Assembly (NCBI GenBank): GCA_037349105.1 | Contig: JAYJMM010000041.1 | Location: 992,001-1,056,000, forward strand | Direction: 5' to 3' | From: Limnomonas spitsbergensis | Taxonomy: Eukaryota; Chlorophyta; Chlorophyceae; Chlamydomonadales | Length of the DNA: 64,000 nucleotides | In this document: in pieces, positions 13,050 to 27,893 of the stretch | Layout: each line of letters starts with the position of its first letter | Position numbering within the stretch: position 1 is the stretch's first letter | The notes under the pieces: generated by a model | Database searches by the model: none | Seen by the model: the letters and a program-made list of their open reading frames with translations, nothing else | What the model was told of the DNA's origin: nothing | Position numbers and translations under genes: made by a program

Positions 13050-14987
13050 CCATCACCCAGTTGCAGGCCCTCAGCCTCACCTGCCATCACACATTTGCAG
13101 AACCCCAGCCACACCTGCCATCACCCAGCTGCATGCCCTCAGCCTCACCTGCCATCACACAGATGCAGAACCCCAGCCACACCTCCCATCACCCAGCTGC
13201 AGACCCTCAGCCTCACATGTCATCACATACTTGCAGAACCCCAGCCACACATGCCATCACCCAGCTGCAGACCCTCAGCCTCACCTGCCATCACACAGAT
13301 GCAGAACCCCAGCCACACATGCCATCACCCAGTTGCAGGCCCTCAGCCTCACCTGCCATCACAAATTTGCAGAACCCCAGCCACACCTGCCATCACCCAG
13401 CTGCAGACCCTCAGCCTCACCTGCTATCACACATTTGCAGAACCCCAGCCACACCTGCCATCACCCAGCTGCAGGCCCTCAGCCTCACCTGCTATCACAC
13501 AGATGCAGAACCCCAGCCACACATGCCATCACCCAGTTGCATGCCCTCAGCATCACCTGCCTTCACACAGATGCAGAACCCCAGCCACACCTGCCATCAC
13601 CCAGCTGCAGACCCTCAGCCTCACCTGCCATCACAAATTTGCAGAACCCCAGCCTCACATGCCATCACCCAGCTGCAGACCCTCAGCCTCACCTGTCATC
13701 ACATACTTGCAGAACCCCAGCCACACCTGCCATCACCCAGCTGCAGACCCTCAGCCTCAACTGCTATCACACATTTGCAGAACCCAAGCCACACCTGCCA
13801 TCACCCAGCTGCAGGCCCTCACCCTCACCTGCCATCACACAGATGCAGAACCCCAGCCACACATGCCATCAACCAGTTGCAGGCCCTCAGCATCACCTGC
13901 TTTCACACAGATGCAGAACCCCAGCCACACATGCCATCTCCCAGTTGCAGACACTCAGCCTCACCTGCCATCACAAATTTGCAGAACCCCAGCCACACCT
14001 GCCATCACCCAGCTGCAGACCCTCAGCCTCACCTGCTATCACACATTTGCAGAACCCCAGCCACACCTGCCATCACCCAGCTGCAGGCCCTCAGCCTCAC
14101 CTGCCATCACACAGATGAAGAACCCCAGCCACACCTCCCATCACCCAGCTGCAGACCCTCAGCCTCACATGTCATCACATACTTGCAGAACCCCAGCCAC
14201 ACATGCCATCACCCAGCTGCAGACCCTCAGCCTCACCTGCCATCACACAGATGCAGAACCCCAGCCACACATGCCATCACCCAGTTGCAGGCCCTCAGCC
14301 TCACCTGCCATCACAAATTTGCAGAACCCCAGCCACACCTGCCATCACCCAGCTGCATACCCTCAGCCTCACCTGCTATCACACATTTGCAGAAACCCAG
14401 CCACACCTGCCATCACCCAGCTGCAGGCCCTCACCCTCACGTGCCATCACACAGATGCAGAACCCCAGCCACACATGCCATCACCCAGTTACAGGCCCTC
14501 AGCATCACCTGCCTTCACACAGATGCAGAACCCCAGCCACACCTGCCATCACCCAGCTGCAGACCCTCAGCCTCACCTGCCATCACACAGATGCAGAAAC
14601 CCAGCCACACATGCCATCACCCAGCTGCAGACCCTCAGCCTCACCTGTCATCACATACTTGCAGAACCCCAGCCACACCTGCCATCACCCAGTTGCAGAC
14701 CCTCAGCCTCACCTGCCATCACATATTTGCAGAACCCCAGCCACACCTGCCATCACCCAGCTGCATGCCCCCAGCCTCACCTGCCATCACACATTTGCAG
14801 AACCCCAGCCACACCTGCCATCACCCAGGTGCAGACCCTCAGCCTCACCTGCCATCACCCAGCTGCAGACCCTCAGCCTCACCTGCCATCACACAGATGC
14901 AGAACCCTAGCCACACCTGCCATCACCCAGTTGCAGGCCCTCAGCCATACATGCAATCACCCAGTTACAGACCTTCAGCAATGCCTC

Positions 14988-15117
14988 TCCCCCCCTTTCA
15001 GATGTTTGCGGTGGCTCGGGAGCTGGGAGAGATGAGCGAAGTGGGAGTGGAGGCCACGGCGCAAGGAGGGCACCATCATCCCTTCGACACAAGCAGGTAC
15101 CCAATAACTCCCAGGGT
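14988..15117 (+). other. Exon-like cassette, copy 11
   Basis: Core 15002-15096. First copy of the standard right-family form: TTACAG upstream, CCC in the core, AAGCAG before the donor, and AACCCTAGCC in the flanking monomer. It lies 2068 bp (57 monomers) after copy 10. Confidence 0.75.
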
Positions 15118-16103
15118 CCATCACCCAGTTGCAGGCCCTCAGCCTCACCTGCCATCACACATTTGCAGAACCCCAGCCACACCTGCCATCACCCAGCTGC
15201 AGGCCCTCAGCCTCACCTGCCATCACACAGATGCAGAACCCTAGCCACACCTCCCATCACCCAGCTGCAGACCCTCAGCCTCACATGTCATCACATACTT
15301 GCAGAACCCCAGCCACACATGCCATCACCCAGCTGCAGACCCTCAGCCTCACCTGCCATCACACAGATGCAGAACCCCAGCCACACCTCCCATCACCCAG
15401 CTGCAGACCCTCAGCCTCACCTGCCATCACAAATTTGCAGAACCCCAGCCACACCTGCCATCACCCAGTTGCAGACCCTCAACCCCACCTGCTATAACAC
15501 ATTTGCAGAACCCCAGCCACACCTGCCATCGCCCAGCTGCAGGCCCTCACCCTCACCTGCCATCACACAGATGCAGAACCCCAGCCACACATGCCATCAC
15601 CCAGTTGCAGGCCCTCAGCATCACCTGCCTTCACACAGATGCAGAACCCCAGCCACACCTGCCATCACCCAGCTGCAGACCCTCAGCCTCACCTGCCATC
15701 ACACAGATGCAGAACCCCAGCCACACATGCCATCACCCAGCTGCAGACCCTCAGCCTCACCTGTCATCACATACTTGCAGAACCCCAGCCACACCTGCCA
15801 TCACCCAGTTGCAGACCCTCAGCCTCACCTGCCATCACATATTTGCAGAACCCCAGCCACACCTGCCATCACCCAGCTGCATGCCCCCAGCCTCACCTGC
15901 CATCACACATTTGCAGAACCCCAGCCACACCTGCCATCACCCAGGTGCAGACCCTCAGCCTCACCTGCCATCACCCAGCTGCAGACCCTCAGCCTCACCT
16001 GCCATCACACAGATGCAGAACCCTAGCCACACCTGCCATCACCCAGTTGCAGGCCCTCAGCCATACATGCAATCACCCAGTTACAGTCCTTCAGCAATGC
16101 CTC

Positions 16104-16233
16104 TCCCCCCCTTTCAGATGTTTGCGGTGGCTCGGGAGCTGGGAGAGATGAGCGAAGTGGGAGTGGAGGCCACGGCGCAAGGAGGGCACCATCATCCCTT
16201 CGACACAAGCAGGTACCCAATAACTCCCAGGGT
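16104..16233 (+). other. Exon-like cassette, copy 12
   Basis: Core 16118-16212, standard right-family core. The lead-in has a private change (TTACAGTCC for TTACAGACC). It lies 1116 bp (29 monomers) after copy 11. Confidence 0.75.
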
Positions 16234-17250
16234 CCATCACCCAGTTGCAGGCCCTCAGCCTCACCTGCCATCACACATTTGCAGAACCCCAGCCACACCT
16301 GCCATCACCCAGCTGCAGGCCCTCAGCCTCACCTGCCATCACACATATGCAGAACCCCAGCCACACCTCCCATCACCCAGCTGCAGACCCTCAGCCTCAC
16401 ATGTCATCACATACTTGCAGAACCCCAGCCACACATGCCATCACCCAGCTGCAGACCCTCAGCCTCACCTGCCATCACACAGATGCAGAACCCCAGCCAC
16501 ACCTGCCATCACCCAGTTGCAGGCCCTCAGCCTCACCTGCCATCACAAATTTGCAGAACCCCAGCCACACATGCCATCACCCAGCTGCAGACCCTCAGCC
16601 TCACCTGCTATCACACATTTGCAGAAACCCAGCCACACCTGCCATCACCCAGCTGCAGGCCCTCACCCTCACGTGCCATCACACAGATGCAGAACCCCAG
16701 CCACACATGCCATCACCCAGTTGCAGGCCCTCAGCATCACCTGCCTTCACACAGATGCAGAACCCCAGCCACACCTGCCATCACCCAGCTGCAGACCCTC
16801 AGCCTCACCTGCCATCACACAGATGCAGAACCCCAGCCACACCTGCCATCACCCAGCTGCAGACCCTCAGCCTCACCTGTCATCACATACTTGCAGAACC
16901 CCAGCCACACATGCCATCACCCAGTTGCAGACACTCAGCCTCACCTGCCATCACATATTTGCAGAACCCCAGCCACACCTGCCATCACCCAGCTGCATGC
17001 CCCCAGCCTCACCTGCCATCACACATTTGCAGAACCCCAGCCACACATGCCATCACCCAGCTGCAGACCCTCAGCCTCACATGCCATCACCCAGCCGTAG
17101 ACCCTCAGCCTCACCTGCCATCACACAGATGCAGAACCCTAGCCACACCTGCCATCACACAGATGCAGAACCCCAGCCACACATGCCATCACCCAGCTGC
17201 AGACCCTCAGCCTCACCTGCCATCACACAGATGCAGAACCCCAGCCACAC

Positions 17251-20230
17251 ATGCCATCACCCAGTTGCAGGCCCTCAGCCTCACCTGCCATCACAAATTT
17301 GCAGAACCCCAGCCACACCTGCCATCACCCAGCTGCAGACCCTCAGCCTCACCTGCTATCACACATTTGCAGAACCCCAGCCACACCTGCCATCACCCAG
17401 CTGCAGGCCCTCACCCTCACCTGCCATCACACAGATGCAGAACCCCAGCCACACATGCCATCACCCAGTTGCATGCCCTCAGCATCACCTGCCTTCACAC
17501 AGATGCAGAACCCCAGCCACACCTGCCATCACCCAGCTGCAGACCCTCAGCCTCACCTGCCATCACACAGATGCAGAACCCCAGCCACACATGCCATCAC
17601 CCAGCTGCAGACCCTCAGCCTCACCTGTCATCACATACTTGCAGAACCCCAGCCACACATGCCATCACCCAGTTGCAGACACTCAGCCTCAACTGCCATC
17701 ACATATTTGCAGAACCCCAGCCTCACCTGCCATCACACAGATGCAGAACCCTAGCCACACCTGCCATCACCCAGTTGCAGGCCCTCAGCCATACATGCAA
17801 TCACCCAGTTACAGACCTTCAGCAATGCCTCTCCCCCCCTTTCAGATGTTTGCGGTGGCTCGGGAGCGGGGAGAGATGAGCGAGGTGGGAGTGGAGGCCA
17901 CGGCGCAAGGAGGGCACCATCATCCCTTCGACACAAGCAGGTACCCAATAACTCCCAGGGTCCATCACCCAGTTGCAGGCCCTCAGCCTCACCTGCCATC
18001 ACACATTTGCAGAACCCCAGCCACACCTGCCATCACCCAGCTGCAGGCCCTCAGCCTCACCTGCCATCACACAGATGCAGAACCCCAGCCAAACCTCCCA
18101 TCACCCAGCTGCAGACCCTCAGCCTCACATGTCATCACATACTTGCAGAACCCCAGCCACACATGCCATCACCCAGCTGCAGACCCTCAGCCTCACCTGC
18201 CATCACACAGATGCAGAACCCCAGCCACACATGTCATCACCCAATTGCAGGCCCTCAGCCTCACCTGCCATCACAAATTTGCAGAACCCCAGCCACACCT
18301 GCCATCACCCAGCTGCAGACCCTCAGCCTCACCTGCTATCACACATTTGCAGAACCCCAGCCACACCTGCCATCACCCAGCTGCAGGCCCTCACCCTCAC
18401 CTGCCATCACACAGATGCAGAACCCCAGCCACACATGCCATCAACCAGTTGCAGGCCCTCAGCATCACCTGCCTTCACACAGATGCAGAACCCCAGCCAC
18501 ACCTGCCATCACCCATCTGCAGACCCTCAGCCTCACCTGCCATCACAAATTTGCAGAACCCCAGCCTCACATGCCATCACCCAGCTGCAGACCCTCAGCC
18601 TCACCTGTCATCACATACTTGCAGAACCCCAGCCACACCTGCCATCACCCAGCTGCAGACCCTCAGCCTCACGTGCCATCACACAGATGCAGAACCCCAG
18701 CCACACATGCCATCACCCAGTTGCAGGCCCTCACCCTCACCTGCCATCACACAGATGCAGAACCCCAGCCACACATGCCATCAACCAGTTGCAGGCCCTC
18801 AGCCTCACCTGCCTTCACACAGATGCAGAACCCCAGCCACACCTGCCATCACCCAGCTGCAGACCCTCAGCCTCACCTGCCATCACACAGATGCAGAACC
18901 CCAGCCACACCTGCCATCACCCAGCTGCAGACCCTCAGCCTCACCTGTCATCACATACTTGCAGAACCCCAGCCACACATGCCATCACCCAGTTGCAGAC
19001 ACTCAGCCTCACCTGCCATCACATATTTGCAGAACCCCAGCCACACCTGCCATCACCCAGCTGCATGCCCCCAGCCTCACCTGCCATCACACATTTGCAG
19101 AACCCCAGCCACACCTGCCATCACCCAGCTGCAGACCCTCAGCCTCACCTGTCATCACATACTTGCAGAACCCCAGCCACACATGCCATCAACCAGTTGC
19201 AGGCCCTCAGCATCACCTGCCTTCACACAGATGCAGAACCCCAGCCACACCTGCCATCACCCAGCTGCAGACCCTCAGCCTCACCTGCCATCACACAGAT
19301 GCAGAACCCCAGCCACACCTGCCATCACCCAGCTGCAGACCCTCAGCCTCACCTGTCATCACATACTTGCAGAACCCCAGCCACACATGCCATCACCCAG
19401 TTGCAGACACTCAGCCTCACCTGCCATCACATATTTGCAGAACCCCAGCCACACCTGCCATCACCCAGCTGCATGCCCCCAGCCTCACCTGCCATCACAC
19501 ATTTGCAGAACCCCAGCCACACATGCCATCACCCAGCTGCAGACCCTCAGCCTCACATGCCATCACCCAGCCGTAGACCCTCAGCCTCACCTGCCATCAC
19601 ACAGATGCAGAACCCTAGCCACATCTGCCATCACACAGATGCAGAACCCCAGCCACACATGCCATCACCCAGCTGCAGACCCTCAGCCTCACCTGCCATC
19701 ACACAGATGCAGAACCCCAGCCACACATGCCATCACCCAGTTGCAGGCCCTCAGCCTCACCTGCCATCACAAATTTGCAGAACCCCAGCCACACCTGCCA
19801 TCACCCAGCTGCAGACCCTCAGCCTCACCTGCTATCACACATTTGCAGAACCCCAGCCACACCTGCCATCACCCAGCTGCAGGCCCTCACCCTCACCTGC
19901 CATCACACAGATGCAGAACCCCAGCCACACATGCCATCACCCAGTTGCATGCCCTCAGCATCACCTGCCTTCACACAGATGCAGAACCCCAGCCACACCT
20001 GCCATCACCCAGCTGCAGACCCTCAGCCTCACCTGCCATCACACAGATGCAGAACCCCAGCCACACATGCCATCACCCAGCTGCAGACCCTCAGCCTCAC
20101 CTGTCATCACATACTTGCAGAACCCCAGCCACACATGCCATCACCCAGTTGCAGACACTCAGCCTCAACTGCCATCACATATTTGCAGAACCCCAGCCTC
20201 ACCTGCCATCACACAGATGCAGAACCCTAG
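17251..20230. repeat. 2476-bp duplicated block around cassettes 13 and 14
   Basis: About 504 bp upstream of cassette 13 (17251-17754) recur at 19727-20230, offset 2476 bp, and both cassettes carry the same two private substitutions. The 1728-bp interval before copy 13 is 748 bp (22 monomers) shorter than the 2476-bp interval before copy 14. Confidence 0.85.
17832..17961 (+). other. Exon-like cassette, copy 13
   Basis: Core 17846-17940. Two private changes shared only with copy 14: GAGCTGG to GAGCGGG (a new CpG) and GCGAAG to GCGAGG. It lies 1728 bp (47 monomers) after copy 12. Confidence 0.75.
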
Positions 20231-20307
20231 CCACACCTGCCATCACCCAGTTGCAGGCCCTCAGCCATACATGCAATCACCCAGTTACAGACCTTCAGCA
20301 ATGCCTC

Positions 20308-20437
20308 TCCCCCCCTTTCAGATGTTTGCGGTGGCTCGGGAGCGGGGAGAGATGAGCGAGGTGGGAGTGGAGGCCACGGCGCAAGGAGGGCACCATCATC
20401 CCTTCGACACAAGCAGGTACCCAATAACTCCCAGGGT
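20308..20437 (+). other. Exon-like cassette, copy 14
   Basis: Core 20322-20416. Shares both private changes of copy 13, 2476 bp (69 monomers) away, so the two descend from one duplication event. Confidence 0.75.
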
Positions 20438-21763
20438 CCATCACCCAGTTGCAGGCCCTCAGCCTCACCTGCCATCACACATTTGCAGAACCCCAGCCAC
20501 ACCTGCCATCACCCAGCTGCAGGCCCTCAGCCTCACCTGCCATCACACAGATGCAGAACCCCAGCCACACCTCCCATCACCCAGCTGCAGACCCTCAGCC
20601 TCACATGTCATCACATACTTGCAGAACCCCAGCCACACATGCCATCACCCAGCTGCAGACCCTCAGCCTCACCTGCCATCACACAGATGCAGAACCCCAG
20701 CCACACATGCCATCACCCAATTGCAGGCCCTCAGCCTCACCTGCCATCACAAATTTGCAGAACCCCAGCCACACCTGCCATCACCCAGCTGCAGACCCTC
20801 AGCCTCACCTGCTATCACACATTTGCAGAACCCCAGCCACACCTGCCATCACCCAGCTGCAGGCCCTCACCCTCACCTGCCATCACACAGATGCAGAACC
20901 CCAGCCACACATGCCATCAACCAGTTGCAGGCCCTCAGCATCACCTGCCTTCACACAGATGCAGAACCCCAGCCACACCTGCCATCACCCATCTGCAGAC
21001 CCTCAGCCTCACCTGCCATCACAAATTTGCAGAACCCCAGCCTCACATGCCATCACCCAGCTGCAGACCCTCAGCCTCACCTGTCATCACATACTTGCAG
21101 AACCCCAGCCACACCTGCCATCACCCAGCTGCAGACCCTCAGCCTCACGTGCCATCACACAGATGCAGAACCCCAGCCACACATGCCATCACCCAGTTGC
21201 AGGCCCTCACCCTCACCTGCCATCACACAGATGCAGAACCCCAGCTACACATGCCATCAACCAGTTGCAGGCCCTCAGCATCACCTGCCTTCACACAGAT
21301 GCAGAACCCCAGCCACACCTGCCATCACCCAGCTGCAGACCCTCAGCCTCACCTGCCATCACACAGATGCAGAACCCCAGCCACACATGCCATCACCCAG
21401 CTGCAGACCCACAGCCTCACCTGTCATCACATACTTGCAGAACCCCAGCCACACATGCCATCACCCAGTTGCAGACACTCAGCCTCACCTGCCATCACAT
21501 ATTTGCAGAACCCCAGCCACACATGCCATCACCCAGCTGCATGCCCTCAGCCTCACCTGCCATCACACATTTGCAGAACCCCAGCCACACCTGCCATCAC
21601 CCAGCTGCAGACCCTCAGCCTCACATGCCATCACCCAGCTGCAGACCCTCAGCCTCACCTGCCATCACACAGATGCAGAACCCTAGCCACACCTGCCATC
21701 ACCCAGTTGCAGGCCCTCAGCCATACATGCAATCACCCAGTTACAGACCTTCAGCAATGCCTC

Positions 21764-21893
21764 TCCCCCCCTTTCAGATGTTTGCGGTGGCTCGGGAGCT
21801 GGGAGAGATGAGCGAAGGGGGAGTGGAGGCCACGGCGCAAGGAGGGCACCATCATCCCTTCGACACAAGCAGGTACCCAATAACTCCTAGGGT
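21764..21893 (+). other. Exon-like cassette, copy 15
   Basis: Core 21778-21872. A GAAGTGG to GAAGGGG change, and CTCCTAGG downstream of the donor, both shared only with copy 25. It lies 1456 bp (39 monomers) after copy 14. Confidence 0.75.
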
Positions 21894-22947
21894 CCATCAC
21901 CCAGTTGCAGGCCCTCAGCCTCACCTGCCATCACACATTTGCAGAACCCCAGCCACACCTGCCATCACCCAGCTGCAGGCCCTCAGCCTCACCTGCCATC
22001 ACACAGATGCAGAACCCCAGCCACACCTCCCATCACCCAGCTGCAGACCCTCAGCCTCACATGTCATCACATACTTGCAGAACCCCAGCCACACCTGCCA
22101 TCACCCAGCTGCAGACCCTCAGCCTCACCTGTCATCACACAGATGCAGAACCCCAGCCACACATGCCATCAACCTGTTGCAGGCCCTCAGCATCACCTGC
22201 CTTCACACAGATGCAGAACCCCAGCCACACCTGCCATCACCCAGCTGCAGACCCTCAGCCTCACCTGCCATCACACAGATGCAGAACCCCAGCCACACAT
22301 GCCATCACCCAGCTGCAGACCCTCAGCCTCACCTGTCATCACATACTTGCAGAACCCCAGCCACACATGCCATCACCCAGTTGCAGACCCTCAGCCTCAC
22401 CTGCCATCACATATTTGCAGAACCCCAGCCACACCTGCCATCACCCAGCTGCAGGCCCTCAGCCTCACCTACCATCACACAGATGCAGAACCCCAGCCAC
22501 ACCTGCCATCACCCAGCTGCAGACCCTCAGCCTCACATGCCATCACACAGATGCAGAAACCCAGCCACACATGCCATCACCCAGCTGCAGACCCTCAGCC
22601 TCACCTGTCATCACATACTTGCAGAACCCCAGCCACACCTGCCATCACCCAGTTGCAGACCCTCAGCCTCACCTGCCATCACATATTTGCAGAACCCCAG
22701 CCACACCTGCCATCACCCAGCTGCATGCCCCCAGCCTCACCTGCCATCACACATTTGCAGAACCCCAGCCACACCTGCCATCACCCAGGTGCAGACCCTC
22801 AGCCTCACCTGCCATCACCCAGCTGCAGACCCTCAGCCTCACCTGCCATCACACAGATGCAGAACCCTAGCCACACCTGCCATCACCCAGTTGCAGGCCC
22901 TCAGCCATACATGCAATCACCCAGTTACAGACCTTCAGCAATGCCTC

Positions 22948-23077
22948 TCCCCCCCTTTCAGATGTTTGCGGTGGCTCGGGAGCTGGGAGAGATGAGCGAA
23001 GTGGGAGTGGAGGCCACGGCGCAAGGAGGGCACCATCATCCCTTCGACACAAGCAGGTACCCAATAACTCCCAGGGT
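22948..23077 (+). other. Exon-like cassette, copy 16
   Basis: Core 22962-23056, standard right-family form. It lies 1184 bp (31 monomers) after copy 15. Confidence 0.75.
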
Positions 23078-23927
23078 CCATCACCCAGTTGCAGGCCCTC
23101 AGCCTCACCTGCCATCACACATTTGCAGAACCCCAGCCACACCTGCCATCACCCAGTTGCAGGCCCTCAGCCTCACCTGCCATCACACAGATGCAGAACC
23201 CCAGCCACACCTCCCATCACCCAGCTGCAGACCCTCAGCCTCACATGTCATCACATACTTGCAGAACCCCAGCCACACATGCCATCACCCAGCTGCAGAC
23301 CCTCAGCCTCACCTGCCATCACACAGATGCAGAACCCCAGCCACACCTCCCATAACCCAGCTGCAGACCCTCAGCCTCACCTGCCATCACAAATTTGCAG
23401 AACCCCAGCCACACCTGCCATCACCCAGTTGCAGACCCTCAGCCTCACCTGCTATCACACATTTGCAGAACCCCAGCCACACCTGCCATCGCCCAGCTGC
23501 AGGCCCTCACCCTCACCTGCCATCACACAGATGCAGAACCCCAGCCACACATGCCATCACCCAGTTGCATGCCCTCAGCATCACCTGCCTTCACACAGAT
23601 GCAGAACCCCAGCCACACCTGCCATCACCCAGCTGCAGACCCTCAGCCTCACCTGCCATCACACAGATGCAGAACCCCAGCCACACATGCCATCACCCAG
23701 CTGCAGACCCTCAGCCTCACCTGTCATCACATACTTGCAGAACCCCAGCCACACATGCCAACACCCAGTTGCATACACTCAGCCTCACCTGCCATCACAT
23801 ATTTGCAGAACCCCAGCCTCACCTGCCATCACACAGATGCAGAACCCTAGCCACACCTGCCATCACCCAGTTGCAGGCCCTCAGCCATACATGCAATCAC
23901 CCAGTTACAGACCTTTAGCAATGCCTC

Positions 23928-24057
23928 TCCCCCCCTTTCAGATGTTTGCGGTGGCTCGGGAGCTGGGAGAGATGAGCGAAGTGGGAGTGGAGGCCACGGC
24001 GCAAGGAGGGCACCATCATCCCTTCGACACAAGCAGGTACCTAATAACTCCCAGGGT
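23928..24057 (+). other. Exon-like cassette, copy 17
   Basis: Core 23942-24036, standard core. Flanking changes CTTTAGCA upstream and donor GTACCT are shared only with copy 20. It lies 980 bp after copy 16. The next cassette is 3836 bp away. Confidence 0.75.
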
Positions 24058-27000
24058 CCATCACCCAGTTGCAGGCCCTCAGCCTCACCTGCCATCACAC
24101 ATTTGCAGAACCCCAGCCACACCTGCCATCACCCAGCTGCAGGCCCTCAGCCTCACCTGCCATCACACAGATGCAGAACCCCAGCCACACCTCCCATCAC
24201 CCAGCTGCAGACCCTCAGCCTCACATGTCATCACATACTTGCAGAACCCCAGCCACACATGCCATCACCCAGCTGCAGACCCTCAGCCTCACCTGCCATC
24301 ACCCAGATGAAGAACCCCAGCCACACCTCCCATCACCCAGCTGCAGACCCTCAGCCTCACATGTCATCACATACTTGCAGAACCCCAGCCACACATGCCA
24401 TCACCCAGCTGCAGACCCTCAGCCTCACCTGCCATCACACAGATGCAGAACCCCAGCCACACATGCCATCACCCAGTTGCAGGCCCTCAGCCTCACCTGC
24501 CATCACAAATTTGCAGAACCCCAGCCACACCTGCCATCACCCAGCTGCAGACCCTCAGCCTCACCTGCTATCACACATTTGCAGAAACCCAGCCACACCT
24601 GCCATCACCCAGCTGCAGGCCCTCACCCTCACGTGCCATCACACAGATGCAGAACCCCAGCCACACATGCCATCACCCAGTTGCAGGCCCTCAGCATCAC
24701 CTGCCTTCACACAGATGCAGAACCCCAGCCACACCTGCCATCACCCAGCTGCAGACCCTCAGCCTCACCTGCCATCACACAGATGCAGAACCCCAGCCAC
24801 ACCTCCCATCACCCAGCTGCAGACCCTCAGCCTCACCTGTCATCACATACTTGCAGAACCCCAGCCACACCTGCCATCACCCAGCTGCATGCCCCCAGCC
24901 TCACCTGCCATCACACATTTGCAGAACCCCAGCCACACCTGCCATCACCCAGGTGCAGACCCTCAGCCTCACCTGCCATCACACAGATGCAGAACCCCAG
25001 CCACACCTCCCATCACCCAGCTGCAGACCCTCAGCCTCACATGTCATCACATACTTGCAGAACCCCAGCCACACATGCCATCACCCAGCTGCAGACCCTC
25101 AGCCTCACCTGCCATCACACAGATGCAGAACCCCAGCCACACATGCCATCACCCAGTTGCAGGCCCTCAGCCTCACCTGCCATCACAAATTTGCAGAACC
25201 CCAGCCACACCTGCCATCACCCAGCTGCAGACCCTCAGCCTCACCTGCTATCACACATTTGCAGAACCCCAGCCACACCTGCCATCACCCAGCTGCAGGC
25301 CCTCACCCTCACCTGCCATCACACAGATACAGAACCCCAGCCACACATGCCATCACCCAGTTGCAGGCCCTCAGCATCACCTGCCTTCACACAGATGCAG
25401 AACCCCAGCCACACCTGCCATCACCCAGCTGCAGACCCTCAGCCTCACCTGCCATCACACAGATGCAGAACCCCAGCCACACATGCCATCACCCAGCTGC
25501 AGACCCTCAGCCTCACCTGTCATCACATACTTGCAGAACCCCAGCCACACATGCCATCTCCCAGTTGCAGACACTCAGCCTCACCTGCCATCACATATTT
25601 GCAGAACCCCAGCCACACCTGCCATCACCCAGCTGCATGCCCCCAGCCTCACCTGCTATCACACATTTGCAGAACCCCAGCCACACATGCCATCACCCAG
25701 CTGCAGACCCTCAGCCTCACCTGCCATCACCCAGATGAAGAACCCCAGCCACACCTCCCATCACCCAGCTGCAGACCCTCAGCCTCACATGTCATCACAT
25801 ACTTGCAGAACCCCAGCCACACATGCCATCACCCAGCTGCAGACCCTCAGCCTCACCTGCCATCACACAGATGCAGAACCCCAGCCACACATGCCATCAC
25901 CCAGTTGCAGGCCCTCAGCCTCACCTGCCATCACAAATTTGCAGAACCCCAGCCACACCTGCCATCACCCAGCTGCAGACCCTCAGCCTCACCTGCTATC
26001 ACACATTTGCAGAAACCCAGCCACACCTGCCATCACCCAGCTGCAAGCCCTCACCCTCACGTGCCATCACACAGATGCAGAACCCCAGCCACACATGCCA
26101 TCACCCAGTTGCAGGCCCTCAGCATCACCTGCCTTCACACAGATGCAGAACCCCAGCCACACCTGCCATCACCCAGCTGCAGACCCTCAGCCTCACCTGC
26201 CATCACACAGATGCAGAACCCCAGCCACACATGCCATCACCCAGCTGCAGACCCTCAGCCTCACCTGTCATCACATACTTGCAGAACCCCAGCCACACCT
26301 GCCATCACCCAGCTGCATGCCCCCAGCCTCACCTGCCATCACACATTTGCAGAACCCCAGCCACACCTGCCATCACCCAGGTGCAGACCCTCAGCCTCAC
26401 CTGCCATCACCCAGCTGCAGACCCTCAGCCTCACCTGCCATCACACAGATGCAGAACCCCAGCCACACCTGCCATCACCCAGTTGCAGGCCCTCAGCCTC
26501 ACCTGCCATCACACATTTGCAGAACCCCAGCCACACCTGCCATCACCCAGCTGCAGGCCCTCAGCCTCACCTGCCATCACACAGATGCAGAACCCCAGCC
26601 ACACCTCCCATCACCCAGCTGCAGACCCTCAGCCTCACATGTCATCACATACTTGCAGAACCCCAGCCACACATGCCATCACCCAGCTGCAGACCCTCAG
26701 CCTCACCTGCCATCACACAGATGCAGAACCCCAGCCACACATGCCATCACCCAGTTGCAGGCCCTCAGCCTCACCTGCCATCACAAATTTGCAGAACCCC
26801 AGCCACACCTGCCATCACCCAGCTGCAGACCCTCAGCCTCACCTGCTATCACACATTTGCAGAAACCCAGCCACACCTGCCATCACCCAGCTGCATGCCC
26901 TCACCCTCACGTGCCATCACACAGATGCAGAACCCCAGCCACACATGCCATCACATATTTGCAGAACCCCAGCCACACCTGCCATCACCCAGCTGCAGGC

Positions 27001-27763
27001 CCTCAGCCTCACCTGCCATCACACAGATGCAGAACCCCAGCCACACCTGCCATCACCCAGCTGCAGACCCTCAGCCTCACCTGCCATCACACAGATGCAG
27101 AACCCCAGCCACACATGCCATCACCCAGTTGCAGGCCCTCAGCCTCACCTGCCATCACAAATTTGCAGAACCCCAGCCACACCTGCCATCACCCAGCTGC
27201 AGACCCTCAGCCTCACCTGCTATCACACATTTGCAGAAACCCAGCCACACCTGCCATCACCCAGCTGCAGGCCCTCACCCTCACGTGCCATCACACAGAT
27301 GCAGAACCCCAGCCACACATGCCATCACCCAGTTGCAGGCCCTCAGCATCACCTGCCTTCACACAGATGCAGAACCCCAGCCACACCTGCCATCACCCAG
27401 CTGCAGACCCTCAGCCTCACCTGCCATCACACAGATGCAGAACCCCAGCCACACATGCCATCACCCAGCTGCAGACCCTCAGCCTCACCTGTCATCACAT
27501 ACTTGCAGAACCCCAGCCACACCTGCCATCACCCAGCTGCATGCCCCCAGCCTCACCTGCCATCACACATTTGCAGAACCCCAGCCACACCTGCCATCAC
27601 CCAGGTGCAGACCCTCAGCCTCACCTGCCATCACCCAGCTGCAGACCCTCAGCCTCACCTGCCATCACACAGATGCAGAACCCTAGCCACACCTGCCATC
27701 ACCCAGTTGCAGGCCCTCAGCCATACATGCAATCACCCAGTTACAGACCTTCAGCAATGCCTC
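24058..27763. repeat. Cassette-free run of 109 monomers with a 1428-bp higher-order unit
   Basis: This is 34-mers only. The marker variant CCCAGATGAAG occurs at 24302 and 25730, 1428 bp (42 monomers) apart. Nothing else is visible in this interval. Confidence 0.85.
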
Positions 27764-27893
27764 TCCCCCCCTTTCAGATGTTTGCGGTGGCTCGGGAGCT
27801 GGGAGAGATGAGCGAAGTGGGAGTGGAGGCCACGGCGCAAGGAGGGCACCATCATCCCTTCGACACAAGCAGGTACCCAATAACTCCCAGGGT
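27764..27893 (+). other. Exon-like cassette, copy 18
   Basis: Core 27778-27872, standard right-family form, after a cassette-free run of 109 monomers. Confidence 0.75.
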